A stretch of DNA of 64,000 nucleotides from Marinobacter goseongensis. Lineage in GTDB: Bacteria; Pseudomonadota; Gammaproteobacteria; Pseudomonadales; Oleiphilaceae. Where the stretch lies: assembly GCF_023156235.1 (NCBI RefSeq), contig NZ_JAKZAI010000006.1, forward strand, positions 124,001-188,000, given 5' to 3'. Every line of letters begins with the position of its first letter. Positions within the stretch are counted from its first letter, which is position 1. Shown one piece after another: positions 53,357 through 63,075 of the stretch. The notes beneath the pieces were generated by a model. It had not been told where the DNA came from. It saw only the letters and a program-made list of their open reading frames with translations, and ran no database searches. The position numbers and the translations under genes are program-made.

Positions 53357-54463
53357 TTAACGACCCGACTTGACGTTGGTCCAGGTGCGGGTCATCAGGC
53401 GCTGAACGTCCTGGGGCCGACCTTCCATGATGTACAGCTTCTTCATCACCTCATCGGTGGGGTAGATGCTGGTGTCGCTGAGGATCTCCGGATCCACAAA
53501 CTCGTTGGCGGGCTTGTTGGGGTTGGCGTACCAGACATAGTTGGTCACGTCCGCGATGATGTCCGGGCGCATCAGGAAGTTCATCAGCTTGTGGGCGTTT
53601 TCCACGTTCGGCGCACCGGCCGGAATGGTCATCATGTCAAACCACAGCACCGCACCTTCCTTCGGAATGGTGTAGCGGATTACGTTGCCATTTTCCGCTT
53701 CTTCAGCGCGGGCAGCGGCCTGCAGGATGTCGCCGGAATAACCGGCGGCCACGCACAGGTCGCCGTTGGCCAGATCACCAATGTAGCGGGACGAGTGGAA
53801 GTAGGTAATGTTCGGGCGAATGGCCTTGATCACCTCACCGCCTTTCTTGATGTCGTCGGCGTTGACGCTGTTCGGGTCCAGGCCAATGTAGGCCATGGCC
53901 GCGCGCACCATTTCTTCGCCGGAATCCAGCATGGCGATGCCGCAGCCGCCGGCGGCCAGCTTGCCGGTCACTTCCGGATCGAAGACCAGGGCCCAGGAAT
54001 CGGTCGGCGCGTCGTCACCCAGAACCTCCTGAATCCGGCCTTCGTTGTAGCCGTAGCCGTTGGTGCCCCACAGGTAAGGCAGGGAAAACTGGCTGCCCGG
54101 GTCGACTTTTTCCAGGTCGTCCATCAGGTCCGGGTTCAGGTTAGCCATGTTGGGCAGTTTGGTGGGGTCCAGTTTCTCGAACGCCTGAGCCGAAATCTGC
54201 TTGGCCACATAGTGGTTCGAGGGCACCACCAGGTCATAACCGGAGCGCCCGGAGAGCAGAGCCGCTTCCAGTATCTCGTTACTGTCGTAAACGTCGTAGA
54301 TTACCTTGATGCCGGTTTCCGCGGTGAATTTCTCCAGCGTGTCTTCGGCAATGTAATCGGACCAGTTGTACACACGCACTTCTTCCGCCGCGACGGCAGA
54401 AGACGCACCCAGTGACACAGCAATAGCGGCGGCGAGCGCCTTAGGCTTACACAACTTCAACAT
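53357..54463 (-). CDS. potF: Periplasmic polyamine-binding protein PotF
   Basis: 368 residues with a signal peptide ending at AVA near residue 25. VRVYNWSDYIAEDTL is the PotF/PotD start, and LPYLWGTNGYGYN is the conserved ligand-loop region, with WFDMMTIPAGAPN late. It captures putrescine or a related diamine. First gene of potFGHI; puuA, puuB and puuC lie further along. Confidence 0.94.
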   Translation of the reverse strand: MLKLCKPKALAAAIAVSLGASSAVAAEEVRVYNWSDYIAEDTLEKFTAETGIKVIYDVYDSNEILEAALLSGRSGYDLVVPSNHYVAKQISAQAFEKLDPTKLPNMANLNPDLMDDLEKVDPGSQFSLPYLWGTNGYGYNEGRIQEVLGDDAPTDSWALVFDPEVTGKLAAGGCGIAMLDSGEEMVRAAMAYIGLDPNSVNADDIKKGGEVIKAIRPNITYFHSSRYIGDLANGDLCVAAGYSGDILQAAARAEEAENGNVIRYTIPKEGAVLWFDMMTIPAGAPNVENAHKLMNFLMRPDIIADVTNYVWYANPNKPANEFVDPEILSDTSIYPTDEVMKKLYIMEGRPQDVQRLMTRTWTNVKSGR

Positions 54464-54690
54464 CGGTGTTGTCCCTCACTGAAAAGGGATGGATACAAAG
54501 CGTGCAGGACGCACGCGGTGTTGTGCAGGTCTGCTGAGGGTGGCCGCAGTGCGGCTCCTTTGAGGCTTGTCCTGGAAACGGCGGTGAAGAACAGAGAGAA
54601 CCCACCGTATTCGCGCGATATGTATCACGAGAATGCCCTGTGCGCTACACAAATTTCAGGGCAGGAGGTCGGGGGTTGTGCGTAGTCGCC
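54464..54690. other. Upstream region of potF
   Basis: No supportable gene. It must contain the potF promoter on the minus strand and the 3' end of the diguanylate cyclase transcript. I see no clear operator or terminator. Confidence 0.4.
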
Positions 54691-56031
54691 CTAAACGACC
54701 GCCCTCGCCGCTGCCTGGTAAAAACACGTCTGGTTGGGCCCGGACTGTTTGGCCCTGTACATGGCCTGATCCGCGGCTTCCAGCAGGGCCACCGGAGTGT
54801 CAGCGTCTCCGGGATAGAACGACACCCCAATGCTGACGGAGATATGAACCGGGCGCGGTCCCGTGCGGAAGGGCAGGGCGAGCGCATCGAAAATCAGGCG
54901 GGCAACGTGGGAGACATCGCTCTGATGTCGGGCACCCGTGAGAATCATGGTGAATTCATCGCCCCCCAGCCGGGCGACGGTGTCGTCCTCTCGCACACAG
55001 CCGGACAGCCGTCCCGCCACGTCACAGAGCACGCGGTCACCCGCTTCATGGCCGAGCGAGTCGTTGACGTCCTTGAAGCCATCAAGATCCATAAAAAGCA
55101 CCGCGAGCGGCAGGCCGCTGCGCTTCGCGTGTTTGACCTCCTGTTCCAGCCGGTCCAGAAACAGCCGTCGGTTGGGCAGGCCGGTCAGCAGGTCATGATG
55201 GGCGTTGTGCCAGATTTTCTCTTCCGCCAGGGCCTGTTCGGTAATGTCGCGGAACATGCATACGGTGGCCTCCGTGTTGCCATCATCGTCCAGCACGGGC
55301 GCCAGCAGGTACTCGAATCGTTCACCCTGGCCAGACGCAAACGTGTGGACCAGTTTGCCGCGATAGGTGGACTTGCCAGAAGTCACTTTCTGTAGCCGGC
55401 GCTGGAACTGTGCGGCGAATGAAAAGCCGAGGTCGAAGACAGATTTTCCGATGATGGTCCCGGGCTCCAGGGCCAAAAGATCGGTGGTGGCGTCGTTGGC
55501 ATAAATGAATGTGCCCTCTGCATTCAGCACACAGATCGGATCAGGTGATGCCACCAGCACGGCACCGAACAACCGGGTTTCCATCTCTTTTGCGGTGGTG
55601 TAATGCTCCAGTGATTCGGCAACGGCCTGATCTATGGCTTCATGAAAGCGGGTGAGGCCCTCAAGCTGTTGGCCTGCAACGGTCGGATATGCTCTGGTCC
55701 AGTGTGCCACTACGCTCGCGCGCAGGGCTCGAAACTCGGAAACGGTCTCCATCACACTGAAACCGCTGGTGTGCCGGTCTCCACCATGCACCTCGGCCCA
55801 GGTCTCCGTTTCTTTAACAGGGCCTTGACCTTTTGATTTGGCGGCCTGTTCACGCTCACTCTGATGTGAATCGAGATCGTCAGCAACCTCCAGGAGCATC
55901 AGCCTGGCGTGGTCCCGCAGCCCGGATTTGTCCATCCGTCTGGCATGGAGGATGGTTCTGGCGAACGCCTCCCAGTCCTGAAGGATCGGTTCAATGTGTG
56001 CCCGGATAAATTCTGCTAACCGTATTTCCAT
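54691..56031 (-). CDS. Diguanylate cyclase with RsbRD-type N-terminal domain and PAS domain
   Basis: 446 residues: an RsbRD_N-like helical sensor (about 1-150; IRAHIEPILQDWEAFAR ... SEFRALRASVVAHW), a PAS domain (about 155-275), and GGDEF (about 285-440) with an intact ARLGGDEFTMI and an inhibitory RxxD (REDD) five residues before it. It should make c-di-GMP. No EAL is attached. It lies upstream of potF on the same strand and could couple polyamine status to c-di-GMP, but a separate promoter is likely. Confidence 0.9.
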   Translation of the reverse strand: MEIRLAEFIRAHIEPILQDWEAFARTILHARRMDKSGLRDHARLMLLEVADDLDSHQSEREQAAKSKGQGPVKETETWAEVHGGDRHTSGFSVMETVSEFRALRASVVAHWTRAYPTVAGQQLEGLTRFHEAIDQAVAESLEHYTTAKEMETRLFGAVLVASPDPICVLNAEGTFIYANDATTDLLALEPGTIIGKSVFDLGFSFAAQFQRRLQKVTSGKSTYRGKLVHTFASGQGERFEYLLAPVLDDDGNTEATVCMFRDITEQALAEEKIWHNAHHDLLTGLPNRRLFLDRLEQEVKHAKRSGLPLAVLFMDLDGFKDVNDSLGHEAGDRVLCDVAGRLSGCVREDDTVARLGGDEFTMILTGARHQSDVSHVARLIFDALALPFRTGPRPVHISVSIGVSFYPGDADTPVALLEAADQAMYRAKQSGPNQTCFYQAAARAVV

Positions 56032-56197
56032 CTCCGCGGCCCTCCTGTGCCGGAGAAACGCCCAGGACGGGGTTCGTTTTTGAGATCCACCGGTGACTCC
56101 TCACGAATCATTTCTGACATGCGTGTTGGTCAGAGTCACACAGTGGTAACTGCGGTGTCGGTGCGCTGCCGCACCGAGCGGCGAGGGTGATCGTCGG

Positions 56198-57517
56198 TCA
56201 GCGACCCCGACCGGCAAGCCCCATGCAGTTGGCGTAGAAGGTGGTGGTTGCCGGCCAGTCCGAGAAAATGCCGATAACACCGACTTCACGGGCCAGTACA
56301 TCAATCACCGTGTAAACATCACCGTCGTTGTTGATGGCGTCGGTGATGGTCTGGTGGTACCAGCCACCTCCGGCGGCCAGCGGGCCGCTGCGCTCAACTG
56401 TCCAGGCAATCAGATCCAGGCCTGCGGCTGAGGCGTTCCTGGCGTACTCCGAGGCAACGATTTCCTGGTGACTGTTCAGGGTCAGCATTTTCCACAGCGC
56501 CGGTGCCAGCACCTTCACCCCACGGGCAGAGAGATTTTCCATCCATGCCAGAGATGCGTTCTCCGGCGTCAGCGGCGCCTGGTCCAGAAACACTGCCTGC
56601 GCGCCAAAACGGGGGGTCTCGTTGACCCAGAACAGCACGTCATCGAGCAGAAATGACTGGGGCCAGACGTCCCGGGGATTCACGCCGGCATCGATGTAGT
56701 CCTGGATCATCTGGCGGGCGTAATCCTGCTGGCTGTAATCTCCCTCAAAGGGCATCTCCACGACTGGCCTTTTCAGCTCCGGGGTGAACTTCACGCCCAG
56801 CGCCTTGAACAACTCGATGCTCTCCCGGTGGGTCAGCAAGGTGCCGCGGCTGCTGTACAGCTCGGTGCGCCAGTCGGCGATGCCCCTGAGGTAGTCCTCG
56901 GGCGTGGTGGCCATCGGGTTGAAGGCATCCATCTTGCCCTCCAGAGATTTGAACTCCTCAAGCGTGAGATCGCTGGTGCGGCATTCGGCCTGTGCTTCGG
57001 TCCCGGTGTCCGGATCCGCCGGCACAAATGGCTGGGTGCATTTGGCATTCAGCTCGGGGATGGCGACGATATTGGTGGTGGTGTGAAGATCGTTCTGGGC
57101 GTGGCGGCAGACCAGTTCCCGGTCTTTGGTAAAGGCCACGTCGCACTCAAGAATGCCCGCGCCCATTTGCGCTGCCGCCACGTAGGACTCAAGGGTGTGC
57201 TCGGGAAACTGCAACGGCGCCCCACGGTGACCAATGGAGAAATCCGTGGGTTTGAAATTCTTGCCCTGGCAGGACTGCAGGGTCTCCTTCAATGGGCCCT
57301 CGTCCATGTCGTTCACCAGCCAAAGAGGCCTGGGTCCCAGATGGACCTGGCGCTTGCCCCGGTGAGGTTTGCCGTCTAAGTTTGGCCACTTGTTCTGCCA
57401 GTCCTCCAGGCCCGGTGGCGCCCAGTTCTCGCCCTTGCCGTGCCCGCCTGGGGCAGCCCCGGCGGCGGAGAAGATCGCGGCCAGCAGTGCCAGTGTCAGT
57501 AACGCGTGTAATTTCAT
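56198..57517 (-). CDS. Secreted glycerophosphodiester phosphodiesterase family protein
   Basis: About 439 residues from an ATG with GGGAG seven bases upstream. A signal peptide ends near residue 22. The GDPD barrel has [38 protein letters not shown] with its second catalytic His, and late EEL-type strands. It cleaves glycerophosphodiesters to glycerol 3-phosphate and alcohol in the periplasm. It is longer than GlpQ, with insertions in the middle ([20 protein letters not shown]). Not obviously linked to polyamines. Confidence 0.88.
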   Translation of the reverse strand: MKLHALLTLALLAAIFSAAGAAPGGHGKGENWAPPGLEDWQNKWPNLDGKPHRGKRQVHLGPRPLWLVNDMDEGPLKETLQSCQGKNFKPTDFSIGHRGAPLQFPEHTLESYVAAAQMGAGILECDVAFTKDRELVCRHAQNDLHTTTNIVAIPELNAKCTQPFVPADPDTGTEAQAECRTSDLTLEEFKSLEGKMDAFNPMATTPEDYLRGIADWRTELYSSRGTLLTHRESIELFKALGVKFTPELKRPVVEMPFEGDYSQQDYARQMIQDYIDAGVNPRDVWPQSFLLDDVLFWVNETPRFGAQAVFLDQAPLTPENASLAWMENLSARGVKVLAPALWKMLTLNSHQEIVASEYARNASAAGLDLIAWTVERSGPLAAGGGWYHQTITDAINNDGDVYTVIDVLAREVGVIGIFSDWPATTTFYANCMGLAGRGR

Positions 57518-57767
57518 AACAAGCTCCCTATGCGATGAAGTGTACTGCATGCTCACTATCAGAGCAGGGCGTTACGTTGCCGTGACCGTTTGGTGACGAG
57601 AGGCCCCGACCGGGTAACGGTTTGGTAGGCGGAAACCCTGCCGTTGCCGGCGCTTGTGGTATATCCCTATCTTGCAAATTGCCCTGGAAAACAGGATAAA
57701 GAAGCGTTGAACACCCCTGTGCCGGCTCCTCGCCACAGGCCTGTTTGAGTTGTGGAAGGCTTTTCTT

Positions 57768-59132
57768 ATGGGTTCTGGTTTTGCGAGCGCCGACGCGTTC
57801 CTTCAGGCGCACCCCGAACTGCAGTTTGTTGACCTGCTGATTCCGGATATGAATGGCATTGTTCGGGGCAAACGGGTGGACCCGTCGGCGCTGGCCAAGG
57901 TGTTCGAGCGGGGCGTGGCCATGCCGGCGTCGATCTTTGCGCTCAATATTCAGGGCACCACGGTTGAGGAAACCGGGTTGGGTCTGGACATCGGCGAGGC
58001 CGATCGCGTGTGCCTGCCGATCGCCGACACCCTCACCATGGAACCCTGGCAGAAGCGACCCACTGCCCAGTTACTGCTCACCATGTACGAGCTGGACCGG
58101 GATACGCCGTTTTTTGCGGACCCGCGCGTGGTGCTGCAGAACATCGTCAGGCGATTTACAGATCTGGGGCTGACCCCGGTGGCCGCCTTTGAGCTTGAGT
58201 TTTACCTGATTGATCAGGAAAACCTGGCCGGTCGCCCCCAGCCGCCGAAGTCGCCTATTTCCGGTAAACGCCCGGCGGGTACCCAGGCTTATTCCATTGA
58301 CGATCTGGACGAATACGCGGAATTCCTGGCGGATGTTCTGGATGCCGCTCACGAACAGGAGCTGCCGGCCGACGCCCTGGTGGCGGAATCCGCGCCTGGT
58401 CAGTTCGAGGTGAATCTGCATTACGTGGATGATGCCGTTCAGGCCTGCGACCACGCCACCCTGCTCAAGCGTTTGATCAAGAATATGGCGTACGACCACG
58501 AAATGGACACCACGTTCATGGCCAAGCCTTACCACAACCAGGCCGGTAGCGGCATGCACTTGCATGTGAGCCTGGTCGACGGGGACGGTCGCAACGTGTT
58601 CGCCGGGGATGCGGAGCAGCCCAATGACATGCTGCGTTGGGCCATCGGCGGGCTGGTGGCCACCATGAACGACGCCATGGCGCTGTTTTGCCCGAACATC
58701 AATTCGTACCGCCGTTTCAGCCCGGAATACTACGTGCCCAGTGCCGCCACTTGGGGCGTGGACAACCGCACGGCATCCTTACGCCTGCCAGGCGGCGATC
58801 CGGAGGCTCTGCGTATCGAGCATCGGGTAGCGGGCGCCGATGCCAACCCCTATCTGTTGATGGCCGCTGTACTGGCGGGTATGCACTACGGCATTACCAA
58901 CCGGATTGAGCCGCCGCCGGTCACCGTGGGTAATGCCCACGAGCAGCACGAAGCCACGTTGGTGAACAACCTGCGGGATGCCTTGCGGGAGCTGGGGCAG
59001 TCGCCCGTGATGGCCGAGTATCTCGGTAGTCCGTTCCTGGATGTATTCGTGGCCTGTAAGGAACACGAACTGAACGAGTTCGAGATGACTATCTCGGATC
59101 TTGAATACCTCTGGTACCTGCACACCGTGTAA
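57768..59132 (+). CDS. puuA: Glutamine synthetase family protein, probable gamma-glutamylputrescine synthetase PuuA
   Basis: 454 residues from an ATG behind GGAAGG. Glutamine-synthetase folds are present: an N-terminal beta-grasp domain and catalytic motifs FEVNLHYVDDAVQ and NQAGSGMHLHVSL, then NPYLLMAAVLAG. Sequence and the neighbouring puuC and puuB genes favour PuuA over GlnA, which would be longer and have an adenylylation Tyr motif. It joins glutamate to putrescine, the first step of the Puu pathway. Confidence 0.88.
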   Translation: MGSGFASADAFLQAHPELQFVDLLIPDMNGIVRGKRVDPSALAKVFERGVAMPASIFALNIQGTTVEETGLGLDIGEADRVCLPIADTLTMEPWQKRPTAQLLLTMYELDRDTPFFADPRVVLQNIVRRFTDLGLTPVAAFELEFYLIDQENLAGRPQPPKSPISGKRPAGTQAYSIDDLDEYAEFLADVLDAAHEQELPADALVAESAPGQFEVNLHYVDDAVQACDHATLLKRLIKNMAYDHEMDTTFMAKPYHNQAGSGMHLHVSLVDGDGRNVFAGDAEQPNDMLRWAIGGLVATMNDAMALFCPNINSYRRFSPEYYVPSAATWGVDNRTASLRLPGGDPEALRIEHRVAGADANPYLLMAAVLAGMHYGITNRIEPPPVTVGNAHEQHEATLVNNLRDALRELGQSPVMAEYLGSPFLDVFVACKEHELNEFEMTISDLEYLWYLHTV

Positions 59133-59139
59133 GTATCGG

Positions 59140-60657
59140 CTACTCAATGAGCAGCCAGGTGGCCTTGAGCTCGGTGTACTTGTCGAAGGCGTGCAGGGAC
59201 TTGTCACGGCCGTTGCCCGATTGCTTGAAGCCACCGAACGGGGCGGTCATGTCGCCACCGTCGTAATGGTTGATCCACACGCTGCCGGCGCGCAGTGCCT
59301 TGGCCACCTTGTGGGCGGTGTTGATATTTGACGTCCACACCGCGGCTGCCAGGCCATAGATGGAATCGTTGGCGATGGCCACGGCTTCCTCGGCGGTGTC
59401 GAATCCGATCACCGACAGCACCGGTCCAAATATTTCCTCGGAGGCGATGCGCATGCCGTTGCTGACGCCGTCAAACACCGTTGGCTGAACAAACAGGCCA
59501 CCGGTGTTCTGCATCACCCGCTGGCCGCCTTCCACCAGCGTGGCGCCCTCAGTCTGGCCGATGCCGATGTACTCGATGATGCGATCCAGCTGGGCCTGAT
59601 CGACGATGGCGCCACAGGTCGTGCCCGGATCCAGGGGATGGCCGGGTCGCCAGGTGGTCAGGGCCTCACGGATCAGACCGATGAACTCGGCGCGAATGCT
59701 GTTTTCCACCAGCAACCGGCTGCCTGCGGTGCAGACCTCTCCCTGGTTGAAAGCGATGGCACTGGCGGCTTCAGCGGCGGCTTTTTTCAGGTCCGGGGCA
59801 TCGGCGAAAACAATGTTCGGGCTTTTGCCGCCGGCTTCCAGCCACACCCGCTTCATGTTGGACTGGCCGGCGTAGATCATCAGCTGTTTGGCCACGTTGG
59901 TGGAGCCGGTGAACACCAGGCAGTCCACGTCCATGTGCAGGGCCAGCGCCTTGCCCACGGTGTGGCCAAAGCCCGGCAGCACGTTGAATACCCCGGCGGG
60001 GATACCGGCCTCGTGAGCCAGTGCCGCGAGTCGAATAGCGCTGAGCGGCGACTTTTCCGAGGGCTTGAGGACCACCGAATTACCTGTGGCCAGGGCCGGG
60101 GCAATCTTCCACGCGGCCATGATCATCGGGAAATTCCATGGCACGATAGCGGCAACCACGCCGATGGGTTCGCGGGAAATCATGCCGATCTGGTCATGGG
60201 GGGTAGCAGCGAGTTCGCCGTACACCTTGTCGATGGCTTCCGCGGTCCAGCGGATGGCCCGTGCGGTGGCCGGCACATCCACCGTGCGGGCGTGGGCAAT
60301 GGGCTTGCCCATGTCCAGGGTTTCCAGCAGGGCCAGTTCGTCGCCGTGGGCGTCGATCAGGTCGGCGAAACGCTGCAGCACAGCCTTGCGTTGGGTCGGG
60401 GCCAACCGGCTCCACACGCCGCTGTCGAAGGCCTCTCTGGCGGCAGCAACGGCAAGGTCGGCATCGGCCTGATTGCAGCTGGCCACCCGGGTCAGTTCGC
60501 GGCCGTCCAGCGGGCTGATGCACGGGAAGGTTTCGCCTCCGCTCGCTGGTTGGTAATCACCGTTGAGATAGGCGCGATTCTCGAACGCAAGCTGGTTTGC
60601 CAGGGCTTGCCACCCGGCCAGGTCGGCGGGGGAGGCGGAAGGGTTGGTCTGGGTCAT
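59140..60657 (-). CDS. puuC: Aldehyde dehydrogenase, probable PuuC
   Basis: 505 residues. The catalytic Cys is in NQGEVCTAGSR and the catalytic Glu in WLEAGGKSPNIVF. It fits the PuuC/betaine-aldehyde-type ALDH branch. In context it would oxidise gamma-glutamyl-gamma-aminobutyraldehyde. It ends seven bases from the stop of puuA, convergently. Confidence 0.88.
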   Translation of the reverse strand: MTQTNPSASPADLAGWQALANQLAFENRAYLNGDYQPASGGETFPCISPLDGRELTRVASCNQADADLAVAAAREAFDSGVWSRLAPTQRKAVLQRFADLIDAHGDELALLETLDMGKPIAHARTVDVPATARAIRWTAEAIDKVYGELAATPHDQIGMISREPIGVVAAIVPWNFPMIMAAWKIAPALATGNSVVLKPSEKSPLSAIRLAALAHEAGIPAGVFNVLPGFGHTVGKALALHMDVDCLVFTGSTNVAKQLMIYAGQSNMKRVWLEAGGKSPNIVFADAPDLKKAAAEAASAIAFNQGEVCTAGSRLLVENSIRAEFIGLIREALTTWRPGHPLDPGTTCGAIVDQAQLDRIIEYIGIGQTEGATLVEGGQRVMQNTGGLFVQPTVFDGVSNGMRIASEEIFGPVLSVIGFDTAEEAVAIANDSIYGLAAAVWTSNINTAHKVAKALRAGSVWINHYDGGDMTAPFGGFKQSGNGRDKSLHAFDKYTELKATWLLIE

Positions 60658-60839
60658 GGCTGCCTCGCAGGCAAGGGAATTGAGCCATCATAGCAGCACT
60701 TGCGGGGCCAATCCCGGTCTCTGATATAGGTAGAAGAACGTGTCTTCCCGAATGTTCGGGCCTGGCATAAACTGGCGTCGGCGGCCGCTGTTTCCGGCCG
60801 CCTCACGAACCTCTCCTGATCCTCTATGGCGCCATCCAA
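60658..60839. other. Promoter region between divergent puuC and puuB
   Basis: 182 bases with no supportable gene. Both divergent promoters must lie here. No clear operator was found. Confidence 0.4.
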
Positions 60840-62123
60840 ATGACCCAGCATCCACCGGTTCCGTCCTACTATGCCGCCTCGGCGAATCGGGCACCGATAC
60901 GCCCGGCCCTGCAGGGCAGCATTGAGGCCGACGTCTGTGTGGTAGGTGCCGGTTACACCGGCTTGTCGACCGCACTGTTTCTGGCAGAGGCAGGTTTCCG
61001 GGTAGTCGTGCTGGAGGCGGTGACGGTAGGCTGGGGTGCGTCTGGGCGCAATGGCGGTCAGATCGTCAACAGTTTCAGCCGGGACCTGGATACCATCGAA
61101 CGCCAGTCCGCCCCGGATCACCTGCGCTTGCTGGCAGAGATGGCCTTTGAAGGCAGCCGGATCATCCGGCAGCGGGTGAAGGATTACGGCATTCGCTGTG
61201 ATCTGAAAGAAGGCGGTATTTTTGCTGCACTGAATTCGCGCCAGCTGGGGCACCTCGAATCCCAGCAGGCGCTGTGGCGTCGGTTCGGCTATGACAAGCT
61301 TGAGCTGCTGGATCGGAAAGCCATCCGCGACCGTATCGGCACCGATCGCTATGAAGGGGGTGCCATTGACCATACGGGCGGGCATATCCACCCCCTGAAT
61401 CTGGCGTTGGGCGAGGCGGCTGCGCTGGAATCCCGGGGTGGTGTCATTCATGAGCATTCGGAAGTGATCAGGATTATCCCTGGCGAGCCGGCCAGGGTGA
61501 AAACCCGGGACGGTGAGGTCAGGGCACAGTTCGTGGTGCTGGCGGGCAATGCCTACCTGGGCGGGCTGGTGCCGGAACTGGGGGCCAAATCCATGCCCTG
61601 CGGTTCGCAGATCATCGCGACCGCGCCACTGGACGACGATCTCGCTAATCGGCTGCTCCCCGCAGACAACTGTGTGGAGGACTGCAACTATTTGCTCGAC
61701 TACTATCGTCTCTCTGGCGACAGGCGACTGATCTACGGCGGCGGTGTGGTGTACGGCGCCCGCGACCCGGCCAACGTCGAGCGGCTGGTGCGCCCCAACA
61801 TGCTGAAAACGTTCCCGGAGCTCGGCCGTGTCAAGATCGACTACGCCTGGACCGGTAATTTCCTGCTGACGCTGTCACGCCTGCCGCAAATGGGTCGTCT
61901 GAACGACAACGTCTTCTACTCCCAGGGCTGCTCCGGCCATGGCGTGACCTTCACCCACGTAGCGGGCAAAACTCTGGCGTTGGCCATTCAGGGCCAGGCC
62001 GAGCGCTTCGATGCCTTCGCCAGCCTGCCCCATTACCCGTTCCCCGGCGGGCGGGCATTGCGGGTGCCGTTTACCGCGATTGGCGCATGGTATTACGCGC
62101 TGCGGGACCGGCTCGGGGTGTGA
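60840..62123 (+). CDS. puuB: FAD-dependent oxidoreductase, probable gamma-glutamylputrescine oxidase PuuB
   Basis: 427 residues of the DAO family. The FAD-binding start VVGAGYTGLSTALFLAEAGF is at about 32-51, and GWGASGRNGGQIVNSF and the late SQGCSGHGVTFTH match PuuB. It oxidises gamma-glutamylputrescine to the aldehyde used by PuuC, releasing ammonia and hydrogen peroxide. No PuuD hydrolase is found in the window; it may lie elsewhere. Confidence 0.9.
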   Translation: MTQHPPVPSYYAASANRAPIRPALQGSIEADVCVVGAGYTGLSTALFLAEAGFRVVVLEAVTVGWGASGRNGGQIVNSFSRDLDTIERQSAPDHLRLLAEMAFEGSRIIRQRVKDYGIRCDLKEGGIFAALNSRQLGHLESQQALWRRFGYDKLELLDRKAIRDRIGTDRYEGGAIDHTGGHIHPLNLALGEAAALESRGGVIHEHSEVIRIIPGEPARVKTRDGEVRAQFVVLAGNAYLGGLVPELGAKSMPCGSQIIATAPLDDDLANRLLPADNCVEDCNYLLDYYRLSGDRRLIYGGGVVYGARDPANVERLVRPNMLKTFPELGRVKIDYAWTGNFLLTLSRLPQMGRLNDNVFYSQGCSGHGVTFTHVAGKTLALAIQGQAERFDAFASLPHYPFPGGRALRVPFTAIGAWYYALRDRLGV

Positions 62124-62208
62124 GTGGGCAACGGGCGGACCTGCTGTCGGCATTGTGAAGCGGGAATGCTATGATCACCGCAATCTATGGTGTGTCTAAG
62201 CGAGTGTT

Positions 62209-63069
62209 ATGAAAGTACCGAAGCGATTACAGCCCCTTGTCGATGATGGCATGGTGGACGAAGTGCTCTACCAGTTGATGAGTGGCAAGGAAGCGCAGGT
62301 GTACGTTGTGCGTTGTGGCGATATCCTGAGGTGCGCCAAGGTGTTCAAGGAGGCGCAGAAGCGCAGCTTCAAACAGGCTGTGGAATATCAGGAAGGCCGC
62401 AAGGTGCGCAACAGTCGGCGGGCACGGGCCATGAGCAAGAAAACCCGCTACGGCCAGAAGGAGCAGGAAGACGCCTGGCTCAATGCCGAAGTCGACGCGC
62501 TATACCGGTTGGCGTCGGCGGGCGTGAGGGTGCCGGAGCCCCTGGGGTTTGTAGACGGCGTGCTGCTGATGGAGTTGGTGGCGGACGAAGAAGGCAAGGC
62601 GGCACCGCGACTGGACGACGTGACCCTGTTGCCGGAGCAGGCCCGAGATTATCACGCCCAGATTGTTGCTGAGGTGGTCCGCATGCTGTCCGCCGGACTT
62701 ATCCACGGCGATCTGTCGGAATTCAATGTGCTGGTGGATCGCAACGGCCCGGTGATCATCGATCTGCCACAGGCGGTGAATGCCGCCGGCAATAACAACG
62801 CGGAGCGCATGCTGGAGCGAGACGTTGATAACATGCGCCGCTACTTTGGGCGCTTTGCGCCGGAACTGCTCAAGACCGATTACGGCAAGGAAATCTGGGC
62901 GCTCTATGAGGCCGGCCGGTTGCACCCGGACAGCAAACTGACGGGGCGCTTCGAGCACAGTGACGTAGCGGCAAACGTCGATGAACTGATGGAAATCATC
63001 GACGCCGCCAAAGAGGAAGAGTGGGAGCGCCAGGAGCGCCGCCGTGACGCTGAAGAAGGCGACGAGTAA
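62209..63069 (+). CDS. RIO1-type serine protein kinase
   Basis: 286 residues. A RIO kinase domain has the ATP-binding MSGKEAQVYVVRCGD, catalytic HGDLSEFNVLVD and metal-binding IIDLPQAVNA motifs. The C-terminal segment is strongly charged. Bacterial RIO1-like kinases are not well characterised; roles in ribosome maturation are known in archaea and eukaryotes. It appears to be a single gene. Confidence 0.9.
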   Translation: MKVPKRLQPLVDDGMVDEVLYQLMSGKEAQVYVVRCGDILRCAKVFKEAQKRSFKQAVEYQEGRKVRNSRRARAMSKKTRYGQKEQEDAWLNAEVDALYRLASAGVRVPEPLGFVDGVLLMELVADEEGKAAPRLDDVTLLPEQARDYHAQIVAEVVRMLSAGLIHGDLSEFNVLVDRNGPVIIDLPQAVNAAGNNNAERMLERDVDNMRRYFGRFAPELLKTDYGKEIWALYEAGRLHPDSKLTGRFEHSDVAANVDELMEIIDAAKEEEWERQERRRDAEEGDE

Positions 63070-63075
63070 CCGGGG

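Noticed and set aside
53324..54415. 363-codon plus-strand frame
   Set aside because: Antisense of potF; no recognisable domain.
59638..60693. 351-codon plus-strand frame
   Set aside because: Antisense of the puuC aldehyde dehydrogenase and rich in His/Gly/Gln.
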